Assembly: GCA_013180625.2 (NCBI GenBank)
Contig: SNVD02016070.1
Span: forward strand, 1 to 64,000
Direction: 5' to 3'
Length of the DNA: 64,000 bases
Source of the DNA: Boswellia sacra
Taxonomy: Eukaryota; Streptophyta; Magnoliopsida; Sapindales; Burseraceae
Shown here: positions 1 to 10,865 of the stretch, piece after piece
Layout of the letters: each line of letters begins with the position of its first letter
Numbering within the stretch: position 1 is the first letter of the stretch
Notes under the pieces: generated by a model
Seen by the model: only the letters and a program-made list of their open reading frames with translations
The model's database searches: none
Told to the model about the DNA's origin: nothing
Made by a program: the position numbers and the translations under genes

Positions 1-751
1 GGTTAGAGAATCATTACTCTCATATCAAGGGTTTAACCCTTTCACCTTAGCAAGAGAGAAATTAGAAAGACATTATAAGAAGAAAAAAACTAACATAAGA
101 GAGAATAACAAGAGATACACAATACAAGATCCCAGCTAAGGCCAAGATGCCTTAATGGGTCACAAGGCACCTCTATTTATAGATACATTTAGGGGCAAAC
201 TTGTCAAATTACAAAGGAATAATTGTCAAATATTAGATGCAATAACTTTGACAATTGGGGTAATTAGGTGAACCGACCTTGACCACCAATTTTGACATTG
301 AATTTTTGAGAATTTTAATTACATGTCTTCATGAAATTCGTAGATATTTCTCTCGTATTTCTAGAACATCTTGATTCATACGATTTAGATATGTATTCTG
401 AGAGATATGGTCAAAAAACTAAGGCATGGTCAGGCTGGACTGAAACTGCAGATGGGTTCACTTCAAGCCCATTTTTGGTCTACTAAAAGCTCGAATTTGA
501 TGATACTTTTGCAATATAATCTTGTAGATATTTAATCAGCTTTTCAAAACATTAAGATTTGTACCATTCTGATCTATAAATAGAGAGTTATGTCTATTTT
601 ACCGAATCTGTAACAAAACCAAAATTAAGAGGAAGTTAATTCCAAAGATGCAAAGACTACAAATATGCTTAAGTTGAGGAATTTAATGATACTATTAATG
701 CAACATGATGAACTAAGCTCTTATTAAACATACATATTTAAGTGTTCATCA
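1..751. other. intergenic / repeat-like, no gene recognised
   Basis: No coding exon is recognisable. A motif reading CTATAAATAGAGG on the minus strand (about 172-184) looks like a TATA box, and the surrounding sequence has the feel of a retrotransposon LTR in minus orientation. No LTR ends, primer-binding site or coding domain are present to confirm this. Confidence 0.35.
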
Positions 752-1830
752 ATACCGAAACCCCTAGACAACGCTCAAACCATGTATCTGACACGAGCAT
801 CGGCTGAGGATAGACGCAAGAAACCACTTCGGATTTGTGAACTTATTCTGTTTTGTTAGATACCGAAACACTAGATTTTCTTTTTCGTTAGATTTGATTT
901 AGTTTTTAGGGAATCTTAATTAGAGAATTGAGTTTTCGTCAGATTTGTGAACTTATTCTGTGTTTTTAGGGATAAATCTAGTGTTATTATGTGATATTTG
1001 TAGTTTGATGTGTATAAAAACTGTGGAAACCGACTGGTTTCGTTGTGAGGTAGACGATGGCGAGTTTCAGATGTATAACTAAACACTCGACACTGGACAC
1101 TCGACACTTCATATCGAGTCATGTCGGATTCATAACCGACACTCGATATCAGTCTATTTTCGAAGACATCAAGTGTCAGATGAATCATCCAACACTCGAC
1201 ACTACCTTTCATCCGACATGTCGAGTGTCGGATATGTGAAAATCGACATGTCGAGTGTCGGTTATTCGATACCTTTCATCTGACATGTCGATTGTCAGAT
1301 ACATGGTTCGAGCACTCCACATGTCGATTTCCACGTATCCAACACTCGACAAAATAAATGAAAGGTAATGTCAAGTGTCGGATGAAATCATCCGACACTC
1401 GATGTCTTCTCAAATAGACTGATATCGAGTGTCAGTTATGAATTCGACATGACTCGACATGAAGTGCCAAGTGTCTAGTGTCGAGTATCCAGTGTCGAGT
1501 TATACATCTGACACTCACCATCGTCTATCTCGCAATGAAACCAGTCGTTTTTCACAGTTTTCATTCATATCAAACCACAAAAATCACATAATAACACTAG
1601 ATTTATCCCTAAAAACACAGAATAAGTTCACAAATCCAACGGAAACTCAAATCCCTAATTAAAATTCCCTAAAAACTAAATCAAATCTAACGAAACAGAA
1701 AATCTAGTGTTTCGATTTCTAACAAAACAGAATAAGTTCACAAATCCGAAGCGGTTTCTTGCTTCTATCCTCAGCCGATGCTCGTGTCGATTTTCGTTTC
1801 GAGCGATGTCTAAGGGTTTCGATATTTTTC
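752..1830. repeat. large inverted repeat (foldback / MITE-like element)
   Basis: Two arms of roughly 500 bp face each other around about 1290. The sequence running rightward from about 752 (GGTTTGAGC... read on the minus strand, through GAGCATCGGCTGAGGATAGA) returns as its reverse complement up to about 1830. The centre is filled with short near-palindromic repeats of the type GACATGTCGAGTGTCGGA. No coding domain is present; the small ORFs in the arms are shadows of the repeat. The form is that of a foldback or Mutator-type non-autonomous DNA element. I could not identify a target-site duplication, so the outer limits are approximate. Confidence 0.75.
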
Positions 1831-2328
1831 GTCTGAGTCTTTGGGAAAAAATTGAATACATAAGGGTAACTGAGTCTTTTTGTCAAGAAAGTGTCTATGG
1901 CATAAAAATTTTTCAGGATGTATCCAAATTTCAACGAAGGTCCCTAATTGTGTCTATTTTTTCAATTTTTCCTAATATTAATGCATTTTTTTTCTGTATC
2001 TTCTTCTTCCTCCGTTTCTTTCTTGCACTTAGCTTTCATAAGCTTTGATACTTCTAAATTATACAACTTTTTCTTTCAATTTAACTGTGAAGTTTGAGTG
2101 TTCTGATCTGTATTTTGTTCTATTTTAAATATAAGAATTGAATAAAAGTTAGATAGCAATGTTAAAACCACACCTGTTAGTTTAAGCTTTTAGGTAAATA
2201 GTTTCTTAATGCAGTAGAGGTGAAGGGGATATTAGCGTGTTACAAGTTAAATACTAATGTTGTGTCCAAATTTACTTGCTTAATTAATCATTTAAGCATT
2301 TAATATATGGCTTCTACTCTTCTTCTAG
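1831..2328. other. intergenic, AT-rich
   Basis: Pyrimidine-rich sequence between the foldback element and the orphan PLAC8 exon. I looked here for a matching PLAC8 first exon on the plus strand and did not find one. Confidence 0.4.
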
Positions 2329-2400
2329 GTTATGTTACTTGTATTTGCCCGTACATCACTTTTGCCCAAAATGCGAAGATCATAGATAGAGGAACCATAT
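2329..2400 (+). pseudogene. orphan exon 2 of a PLAC8 / PCR-family gene
   Basis: A 72-nt segment is bounded by an acceptor-like TTCTTCTAG and a donor GTAAGT. Its open frame reads TCICPYITFAQNAKIIDRGT, which corresponds to the conserved PLAC8 segment CxPCxTFGQxAxIxDRG of plant cadmium-resistance / fruit-weight (FWL) proteins. It has the same length and phase as exon 2 of the broken PLAC8 gene on the other strand (16671-16742). No first exon was found upstream and no exon with the later [12 protein letters not shown] block was found downstream. I infer a fragment of a second family member, disrupted by the transposons on both sides. The first conserved Pro-Cys appears as Cys-Pro-Tyr, consistent with decay. 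Confidence 0.7.
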
Positions 2401-2406
2401 GTAAGT

Positions 2407-3668
2407 AACTATACATTCATTCTCTTACACTTTACCAAATACCAAACAAGTTAAATTGAATCAACCAACCAAGGCTTATCTAACGATCATGCACAAGTTT
2501 ACCAAACAACGATTTCTCCTAATAAATTCTTTTCCCGAAAATTTAATTGCATGCATGCAACTTGTGGTTTCTCTGCCGCTATGTATTATCTTGTTGCACA
2601 CGTTTGGTGTCCATGTTTGTACACATGCACCTACCGGATCAAATTACTTTATTACGATTAATATCGTTATACTCTATCCAAGTATTAATTTTTTGTCCAA
2701 TCAAAAATTGTTTTGCATCAAATTTGAAATTGAAGACTTGTGATGTAAATATATAGGATACGTAAATCAATAGATTTGATAATATATAAGATGATAAAAA
2801 AAATAATAATTGGAGATTTATTAGTAGGAACTTATAAGAGTATGCTAATTGTGTTTTGATAAAATTTTAGGTTTATTTTTGTCTTATCTTTAATGGTAGT
2901 TTAAACACAAATGCTTTAGTAATTTAATTTTCTATTAAAATTATGAGAAATACTTATGTACTATCAGCTTACCACTTCACTTGTTTTTATGGTGTGCCCA
3001 ACAAATCATGTATTATCATATGATATCATCTTATTATCATTTTATATAGTAAACAAATAAATCTCCCATCTTTCTGAGATCAATGAATTTTTTTATTATA
3101 AAATTCTAGTTAGTTCTCTTAGAAATCTTCCTTGGTAATAACCAGAAATCTTCCTCAAGCAAGTTTTTATTCTTAAAAAACATGTTCTAATCCATTGGTT
3201 TGCTCTCTCTCTAGATTTCTCTCTGTAGATTTTTTTTCATACAGTGGTCAAATAAATAACTATCAAAGATCTGAATACTAAGTTTACATTTGAATGATTT
3301 TAGTTCTCTTCTATTCTAAATCTTAGATGTTTAGTTTTCTTTGATTATATAAACTGTTACAAGATCCACGATGGAGTGAAAACTGCTAGTATTTGGAGTT
3401 AATATAAAAAGATTTATCGCTTCTTGTTGAAGAAGAGTGAGAAAGATGAGATGGTAAACATATAAACAAAACGAGAGAGAGAAATATTCCATCCAAAAAT
3501 TTCGTAAAGGCTTAGCATAAAAAATTCCAGAGTGCTAAAAGTGTTTTTGTGGTCTATATGTATAGCTCACCCCTAACAAATTTTTTAAAGTTGGGTTTAT
3601 TTTACCAATTGTGTCTAATTAAATTTTAAACTATTCATTCAATCAAAGATTTCATATTGTCAGGCCCA
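2407..3668. other. intergenic, AT-rich
   Basis: No gene, RNA or mobile element was recognised. The short ORFs here have no recognisable domain. Confidence 0.4.
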
Positions 3669-4703
3669 AATAAATAAAGGGTTAATATCACAAATCACCC
3701 CTATGTTTGAGTTTAATTACACTCAGAGTCATCATTTATAATTTGTGTCATAGACTATCCTTAAGTTTTGAAAAAAAAATCATGAAACACCCTTTCGTTA
3801 ATTTGACCGTTAGATGACGTCAGATTTCTGTCCAAAACTATTGCAGTTACCAAAATACCCTTCAAAAGAATTTTTCAAAGGGTTAATATCACAGATCACC
3901 CCTCTATTTTGGCTTAATTACACCCAAAGTCATCATTTGCAATTTTGTCATAGGCTACCCCTAACTTTTAAAAAAAATCACAGATCACCCTTCTATTAGT
4001 TTGAGTGAAGCTCGTAATCTTGAACCTCTTTCACTGAAATGTCTTCATTTTCACTCATTAAAAAAAAAGTATTATTTATTGGAAACTATTTCAAATACTC
4101 TTAGTTCAATTTTCAAGTAAAGGACACATAATGCAGAAGAAATCCATATCAAAATCTTGAAAAAATACTTTTATTTTGAAAATCCTGGAAATACATAATG
4201 GTGGTGAGTCGCTCTACTAGGGGGCAGTGGAAAGCTTTTTTTTTCACTTTATATGTGTTTATATGAAGTGATATTTATTTTCACTTTATACGTGTTTACA
4301 TAAACTTCAATAATTTTGGATGGAAATCTGACGTCATCTTATGGTCAAACAACAGAAGGGTGCTTCATAATTATTTTTTCAAAAGTTAGGGGTAGACAAT
4401 GACAAAAATTACAAACATTGACTCCAGGTGTGATTAAGGCAAAACATGGGGGTGGTCTATGATATTAATCCATTTATATATGTTGACTCCCACTTTACAT
4501 GTTGACTTTTCTTGTTATTTTACTATTTTAACCCTGCTATTTTTTCTTATTTACGAACATCTAACGGAGTTTTTAACGAAAAGATGGTCCATGATTTTTT
4601 TTCAAAAGTTAGGGGTAGCCTATGACAAAAATTACAAACAATGACTCTGGATATAATTAGACCAAAACATAGGGGTGATTTTTATAGTAACCCAATAAAT
4701 AAA
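3669..4703. mobile_element. Mutator-like non-autonomous element (TIRs, 10-bp TSD)
   Basis: The element body is 3679-4693. It begins GGGTTAATATCACAAATCACC and ends in the inverted form (GGTGATTTTTATAGTAACCC), and each end carries a second inner copy of the same terminal block (near 3880 and 4380). It is flanked on both sides by AATAAATAAA (3669-3678 and 4694-4703), a 10-bp direct repeat that fits the 9-11 bp duplications of Mutator-type elements, although the target is low-complexity. No transposase coding is visible. Inner inverted segments around 3820 and 4320 share TCTGACGTCA. Confidence 0.75.
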
Positions 4704-4890
4704 TAATTGAATCATTTCCCTTGCCCTTTATTTTCTTGTTTTCCCCTTTTGTTAGGGAAAAGTTACAAATTGTAAAGAATTTTAAATTTAGGTCTTGTTA
4801 ATTCTAAGGTTACATAGCTCTATTGCATTATTCTAACAAATTGTGAGATCAAGGTTTCTCATTTATGTAAAATCATTAACTAAATGGGTC
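4704..4890. other. short intergenic stretch
   Basis: Nothing recognised between the Mutator-like element and the tRNA remnant. Confidence 0.4.
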
Positions 4891-4985
4891 TCCAGATGGG
4901 ATTTAAAAGATGAAGATGAAGCCACGCCCTTTTGGACAAGAGCCTAAATATGGCGCCTTAGACCGCTCGACCATAGTATCGTCCA
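4891..4985 (-). pseudogene. tRNA-Leu(TAG) pseudogene with disrupted T-arm
   Basis: On the minus strand the sequence contains the type-II tRNA-Leu core TGGTCGAGCGGTCTAAGGCG (D-arm / A box), followed by an anticodon loop TTTAGGC giving anticodon TAG, and the variable-arm segment AAAAGGGCGTGG. The anticodon stem has two mismatches. The T-arm (B box) is split by about 13 extra bases between GGCTTC and AAATCCC, and the acceptor ends do not pair. A functional tRNA is unlikely. The residual similarity to nuclear tRNA-Leu is specific and not explained by the neighbouring repeats. Confidence 0.65.
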
Positions 4986-5097
4986 TTAATAATTAAACAA
5001 GTACATATATCTAAACAGATATAAAAGCTTTGAAAATGAAAATACAGACATTATGTATTACAAATTCAAAGACAATGTGTACACCACAATTTTATCT

Positions 5098-5533
5098 TTA
5101 ATTTCCTAAAGGCCTCATTAATTGATTAACAGGAGGCATTATAGTGGTTATCTGTGGATTCCTATTTCGGTTTCCATCCCATCCTACAAATTCAGATAGA
5201 TCAAACTCAAGAGAATTAACTGCAGTCCAATTCAAGACCTTCTCAAATGTAAAGATTAATTAATTATATTTATTCCTAGAAATTACTACAAAGTGAATTA
5301 AGGGTTATAATAATACATACCAATGGAAGGATCCCAGCCTCTAGCTTGAAGCTCCCTGTACTCTTGACAAAGAGCACAACAGAAGCAACAAAGATGAATG
5401 ATTGAGTCAAGTGCAGGACTCGGGCGAATCCTATACATGGCCCTAAGTTTGGCTCAGTATTGGGATGTTAGTTTACATGTCATCCCGAAGCAGATGCAAT
5501 ATCCCATGCATGTCATTGCACTAATACAACAAG
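5098..5533 (-). pseudogene. PLAC8 gene exons 3 and 4
   Basis: Exon 3 (5533-5321) starts after acceptor TATATGCAG and ends before donor GTATGT. It encodes the second Cys-rich half, including [18 protein letters not shown], and carries the in-frame TGA at about codon 24 of the exon. Exon 4 (5183-5098) starts after TTTGTAG and ends in TAA at 5100-5098. The split codon ATT-G|GA-TGG gives the family-typical I-G-W at the junction. Confidence 0.8.
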
Positions 5534-5559
5534 CTGCATATAACACATATCATTTGTCT

Positions 5560-6320
5560 TTTTTTTTTTTAATTGGATTTGAAAATCTATAGAATAACAG
5601 TCATGCTATAGTATACAAAGCAATGGCAGACCCAGAATCTTATCCAAGCTGGGGAACCATACATATTTTATTTATAATTTATTTGATAGATTTTGATGAT
5701 ATGAGAAAATTTGTTAAAAAATAATTAAAAAAATACACTTAGAGATAGGGACATAATAAACCTTATCCTTTAGAAAAATTTCTCAAACATAATTTTCTAA
5801 TGATATTTACTATTTGTTTTCCCTAATTAATACAAAAAATTGATAATAAAAAAAGGGACATGATACAATTGTATAAATATCATAATATGCTATTAAAAGA
5901 GTTAGTCATTACCATTTATCAAAGTTCTTCAAATTTGTACTCATCTAATAAAAATTATTATAATTTTTTTGTTTTGCAAAACATAGAAAAAAGTAAAACA
6001 AATTGACCACATAATTAATGTCAAACTAAATAAATAAGAACTAAAAATATATAAAATTCTATTTATGAATAAAACAATAGGAATTAACTAAAATATAATA
6101 TAAATTTACATTATTGTATAAGTAGCTACATGCAGTAGTCTAAGAATAAGGGATTAGTGATTCAGCATTGAGGAAAGAAATCATACTAAAACTTTGAAAT
6201 TAGGTTTATCTTTAAAGAAAGGAGAAGAAAGCAATTCCATAAAATAAGTTGGGGTCAAAAAACTTTTCAGATTTAGGAGGGGTCTAAGCACCCCTGGGTC
6301 CCTATGTAGGTATGCCTCTG
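5560..6320. repeat. AT-rich intronic sequence with possible MITE-like remnant
   Basis: About 5624-6320 begins GGCAGACCCAGAATC and ends ...CCCTGGGTCCCTATGTAGGTATGCCTCTG, loosely inverted (CAGAGGCAT...GACCCAGG). The end resembles that of the element near 17931-18456 (CAGAGGCG...). It probably represents an old non-autonomous DNA element inside the PLAC8 intron, but the termini match poorly and no target duplication was identified. Confidence 0.3.
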
Positions 6321-6614
6321 ATACTAAGTGGATCAATGCATCTAATTCTAAAATATCGTACAAAGATTGTAAATAAATTTATAAAAATTGAAAACGAGCA
6401 CACAAAAAAAAAATTGTTGCGATATAAAAGTTGTAAATTTAACAAACAAAAAAAAATTGTTATGAATATAAAAGTCACACATGTAACTTACAAGCTTTTT
6501 TTAACCATTCAAGTTTTATTTACTTGTTTACAACTTTTATACAAGATTTTGAAACCGAGTGCATTAATACACCCTGTCTTTCTAGCTAAAGCCATAAACA
6601 AATGTAACAAATTT

Positions 6615-7512
6615 TGTTGCTATCACTATGACACGTGGCATGCATGTGCTATGCATGTGAATATTATTTTCTAATTTCATTAGGAGATTTTATATTAGGA
6701 GAATTTCAACTAGAATAGAATAACTTGGTATTCTAGTTGAATAGAAAGTTTTATATTTATATTGATTATCTCTTATTAAATTAGGATAGTATTTATAGTA
6801 CTCTAGTTTAATTGGGATAGAATGTTATCACTTCCCATATTGTTTGATCTTTATCTAACCTTACTATCTTAAGTTAAGATTTTACAGGTCTTGGAAAGTT
6901 TTGATCAAATCCTTGTTTATCAAGGAAGTGATGGACGTGCAACTTATATAAAGGAGAGATCATTCAATATCCAGGATATGCAAACTTTGTTTAAGTATTT
7001 TGTTGAGAGAGTGTTTAATGCACATCTGTTTATATTGAGTTTGCATCTTTGTTCATTTAGTTTTTAGCTTAAGTTTATGTTCCTTAAGTGAGTGAAGATT
7101 GTGTATGACTCATATGTGCTGAGTATGTATACAAATCTGACTTATAAGTGTTATTGAGTCATGTAAGTTTAAGTAAGTCGAGTGATTACATGAGTCTGTA
7201 ATAGTTACATTTATTACGTGTTACTTAACTAGGTGCAGTTAAGTTGCTTATGACTACGAAGTGCAACAACAAAAAAGTGTGTGAAGGATTGTAGCTATGA
7301 TCAAGGGTGATCAAGTTCGCATAGATGAGGGTAGTGAGTGAACGGGAGGCTACCACTATAAAGAATCCTATGTCAAGTATAGTAGATTGTAATTCTTGTT
7401 GCCCATGGATGTAAGCTAGTTTATAGTCAAACCACATAAAATCTTTTGTTCCATTTTGCTTTAATGTTTTTAGTTAAGTTATTGTTAACTATCCATACTG
7501 CAAAAACTAACA
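6615..7512 (+). repeat. 5' LTR of copia element 1
   Basis: It begins TGTTGCTATCACTATGACAC and ends AAAAACTAACA, directly before the primer-binding site. It aligns with 15517-16470 throughout. Shared landmarks are GGCATGCATGTGCTATGCATG near the start, CTTCC(C/T)ATATTGTTTGAT, and GTTATTGTTAAC near the end. Related LTR copies in minus orientation occur at 46443-52186 and 54318-55386. Confidence 0.85.
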
Positions 7513-7527
7513 ATTGGTATCAGAGTG
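7513..7527 (+). other. primer-binding site (tRNA-iMet type)
   Basis: TTGGTATCAGAG immediately follows the LTR terminus. It is the standard plant Ty1/copia site complementary to the 3' end of initiator tRNA-Met. Confidence 0.85.
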
Positions 7528-7572
7528 GGTATACTGACATACAACTATAGATCAAGTATTTCTTTTGTAGGT

Positions 7573-8540
7573 ATGGAAGGACTATGAAATGGAAGTTCAG
7601 TCACTCAACCACCTGCCTATTAGAAGGTTAAAATGAAGATCTTCTTAAAATCCTTTGATGATAGAGTTTGGACTAGTGTTGTTCATGGATGGACACCACC
7701 AATGAAGACCAATGAAACTGGACAATAAGATGAGAAACCAGAAAACGAATGGTTTGAAGCTAAATATAGACTTTCCCACTGGAACTCTAAAAGAATCAAT
7801 GCCATTTTGAGGGCTGTCAATATTTAATAATTTGGGTTAATCTCAAAATGCACAACTACAAAACAAGCGTGGGATATTCTTAAGGTAAAGAATAAGGGTA
7901 CAGAGAAGGTAAAAGATTCAAAACTACTTACCTTGACTTCTAAGTATGAAAATCTTACTATACATAAAGATGAGTCTATCACTGATTTTCATACTAGGCT
8001 TTGTGAAATAACTAGCGCTGCTTACATGTTTGGTGATGAATATTCTGAGGGTAAAATTGTAAGAAAGATCCTTAGATCATTATCAGATAAATTTCAGCCT
8101 ATGGTTATAGCTATTAAAGAAAGCAAAAATGCGAAGACCGTGAGGATTGATGAATTGCATGGTTCTCTTCAAGTGTATGAGATAGAGCTAAAATCAGGAA
8201 AGAAGAATAAGAGCATAACTTTTTCTATTGCTTTAGAGAAGAAAGGAAATGAGGATTTAGATAATGAGTAGATTGCATATTTGACAAAGAACCATGTCAA
8301 ATATATGAAGAAGAATCTCAAAAAGCAAAATCCTGAGAGAGCCTAGCAAGCAAGAAGTTTTGACGCAAAGAGATTTCATTAAAAAAAAAAAATCAACCAA
8401 GAAGATTCAAGAGAAACCTAACAAGAAAGGCCAACTTCAATGCTTTGAATGCAAGGGTTTTGGTCATATACAATTTGAGTATCCTAATTACAAAAGAAAG
8501 TGGACAAAGGCATGTGTGCTACTTGGAGTAATGATTTAGA
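7573..8540 (+). pseudogene. copia element 1 gag with zinc knuckle
   Basis: This is a decayed gag-polypeptide region of the copia type. The open part (7933-8271) reads through the usual UBN2-like segment ending in a block equivalent to EELxGSLxxxE (here ELHGSLQVYEIEL). A zinc knuckle near 8440 reads CFECKGFGHIQFEY: the C-x2-C-x4-H pattern is present, but the last Cys is Tyr. The N-terminal part has stops and seems to lack the NYxxWK segment. Gag packages element RNA; this copy is not functional. Confidence 0.75.
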
Positions 8541-9349
8541 AGTAGATTTTGACAAAGAAGAACATTCTAGCAACTTGGTAGCATTTACTAGTAATGTATC
8601 TGATAAAGGCAAAATAGTAGGGTTTGATGAAACTTAGCAGAATAGATTAGATAGTGATGAATCAGATGCAAAGAAGGAATCTGATTATCATATGGAACTT
8701 CAATTGGTTTATAATGCGCTTTATAAAACTTGGGAAAAGTAGAAAGCACAAATCAATAATCTGTAGAAAGAGAGAGAAGTTCTTAGATGTGGGAAGGCAT
8801 ATGCAGAAGATTGCATGAGTAAATTGGAGATTGTTGTGAATCAAAAAAAATGACGAGAATGAAAACTCAAATCTGAACTTGTAGAAGCTCGAAAGTGCAT
8901 TGATGAACTTAAAATTGGGTCAGCGCAATTGAATCAAGTTTAAGTTTTGGGAGAAAAAACACAAATAAGCATGGCTTTGGGATTTGATCAGGCTTCCAAA
9001 ATAGTTTTCATTAAAACGTCAACTATCATTGCTTTAACTTCCAAAATAGTTTTCATTAAAACCTCAACTAACATTTCATATTGAAGCTCAGGTGACACAA
9101 AATCAAGTTTGAAAGGTAAAGAAATTTTTGTCTCACTCATGAGTTCTTTTAAGTCAAGTCTAGAAAAGGTAATCAAGTTTATTCCTACTTGTTATTTCTA
9201 CAGTGTTAAAGGTCATATCAAACCTAGATGTTATAAACTGTTAAATCTATTGCATAAAAAATCTAGACAATTTAGATAGTTACCCAAATTTCGACTAGTT
9301 TGGGTTAAGAAACAGGTAACTATATGTAATGTTGCTTTTGCTGCTTTAA

Positions 9350-10640
9350 AATCGATAGGTATTTTGACAGTGGTTGTTTGAGACACATGACAGAAAATAA
9401 GAAATTCTTGAAAGACATCAAATCTTGTAAAGAAGGGACAATCACTTTTGGTGATGGAGCGAAAAGTAAAGTGCTAGGTAAAGGTACCTTATGTGTTGAT
9501 GGTTTACCTAAGTTGAAGAATGTGTTGTCTGTTAAAGAAAGCTAATCTACTTAGCGTAAGCCAAATTAATTTGAGGTAAGTTTTACATAAAGTAAGTGCA
9601 TGGTCTTAGATAAACATGGAAATTGCATACTTGAAAGAACTCAATGAAATGACAATTGCTACTTATTGACAAATATTAATGCATTTTTTGTTAAGATATC
9701 TGATTTACAGTTGGGGCACCAAAAACTAGGACATATAAACTATAAGGACTTAGTTAAGTTAACTAAGACTAGTGCAGTTACGGGTGTTCCTACTCTTAAT
9801 GACAAAACAAATGGTATTTGTGGACCATATCAGTTAGGCAAATAGATTAGAACATAACAAAATTCAAACACACACCTTAATACTTCTAAGATTGTAAATT
9901 TGCTACATAAGGACCTAATGGGACCTATGCAAATAGAGAGCATTACAGGTAAAAGGCATGTTTTTGTTGTTGATGATGATTTTTCTAGGTTTATTTAGGT
10001 TGACTTCATACATGAAAAATCTAACACTTTTTAAGTTTTCAGAAACCTATATGTTAAACTTGAAAATGAACAAAATAGAAATATAGAGAGAGTTACTAGA
10101 ATCCAAAGCAACTCATGGTAAGGAATTCAAGAATGTAAGCTATGCAGATTTTTGCAAATTTCGTGGCATAGCTCAAGAATTTTCCATTCCAAAGACCCCC
10201 AAACAGAATGGACTGGCCCCCAAACAAAATGAAGTGGTAGAGAGAAGAACAAGACTCTACAAGAGATGGCTAGGGTGATGTTGAACAATAAGAAGTAGAC
10301 GTTGTGGGCAAAGGCTATTAGCACAGCATGTTACATCTCTAATAGAATGTTCTTGGGACCTAGAACAACACAAACCCCCTATGAAATTCTTAAAGGAAGG
10401 AAATCTAACCTCAAATATTCCCATATTTTTTGTTGCAGGTGCTTTATATTGAATGATAGGGAGCGGTTGGGCAAGTTTGATGCTAAAATGATTAGGGAGT
10501 GTTTGTCAACAAACAGCAGAGCTTTTAGCGTCTATAATTTGAGGACTGAGACCATAACGGAATCAGTCAATATTATGATTGATAATATTGCTGATTTTTT
10601 TTGTTTATTCACAAGAAAAAAAGATCGCTAGTTTGACAGA
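9350..10640 (+). pseudogene. copia element 1 protease and integrase region
   Basis: A retropepsin-like core FDSGCLRHMTENK near 9362 matches the plant copia D-S-G-C-S-R-H-M-T block. It is followed by the gag-pre-integrase segment (about 9700-9840) and a fragmented integrase (about 9900-10630), including a recognisable block near 10300 (WAKAISTACYISNRMFL) and the polypeptide stretch after it. Multiple stops interrupt every domain. Confidence 0.75.
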
Positions 10641-10865
10641 GAATGCGGGGTTACATAAGATTTAAACTCAACTATTGCAGACAACAAGAAATAGCCAATT
10701 ACAACTGACATAATAACTATAGTTAACTCAAACAAAACTAAACCATCAAGCAATATTGATTTGGACAGAAATCAAATAAGGGATATTGTTATTAGAAGAG
10801 ATCCACCTTCTTGAATACAAAAGCCAAATGTCACAACTTCAATCATTAGAAGTTCAAAAAGTTCA

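Noticed and set aside
916..1662. Three small ORFs (60-98 codons) on both strands
   Set aside because: They lie in the arms of the foldback repeat and translate the same inverted sequence; no codon or domain signal.
2456..2756. 95- and 69-codon overlapping ORFs after the orphan PLAC8 exon, tested as its exon 3
   Set aside because: They lack the [12 protein letters not shown] block and any matching acceptor phase.
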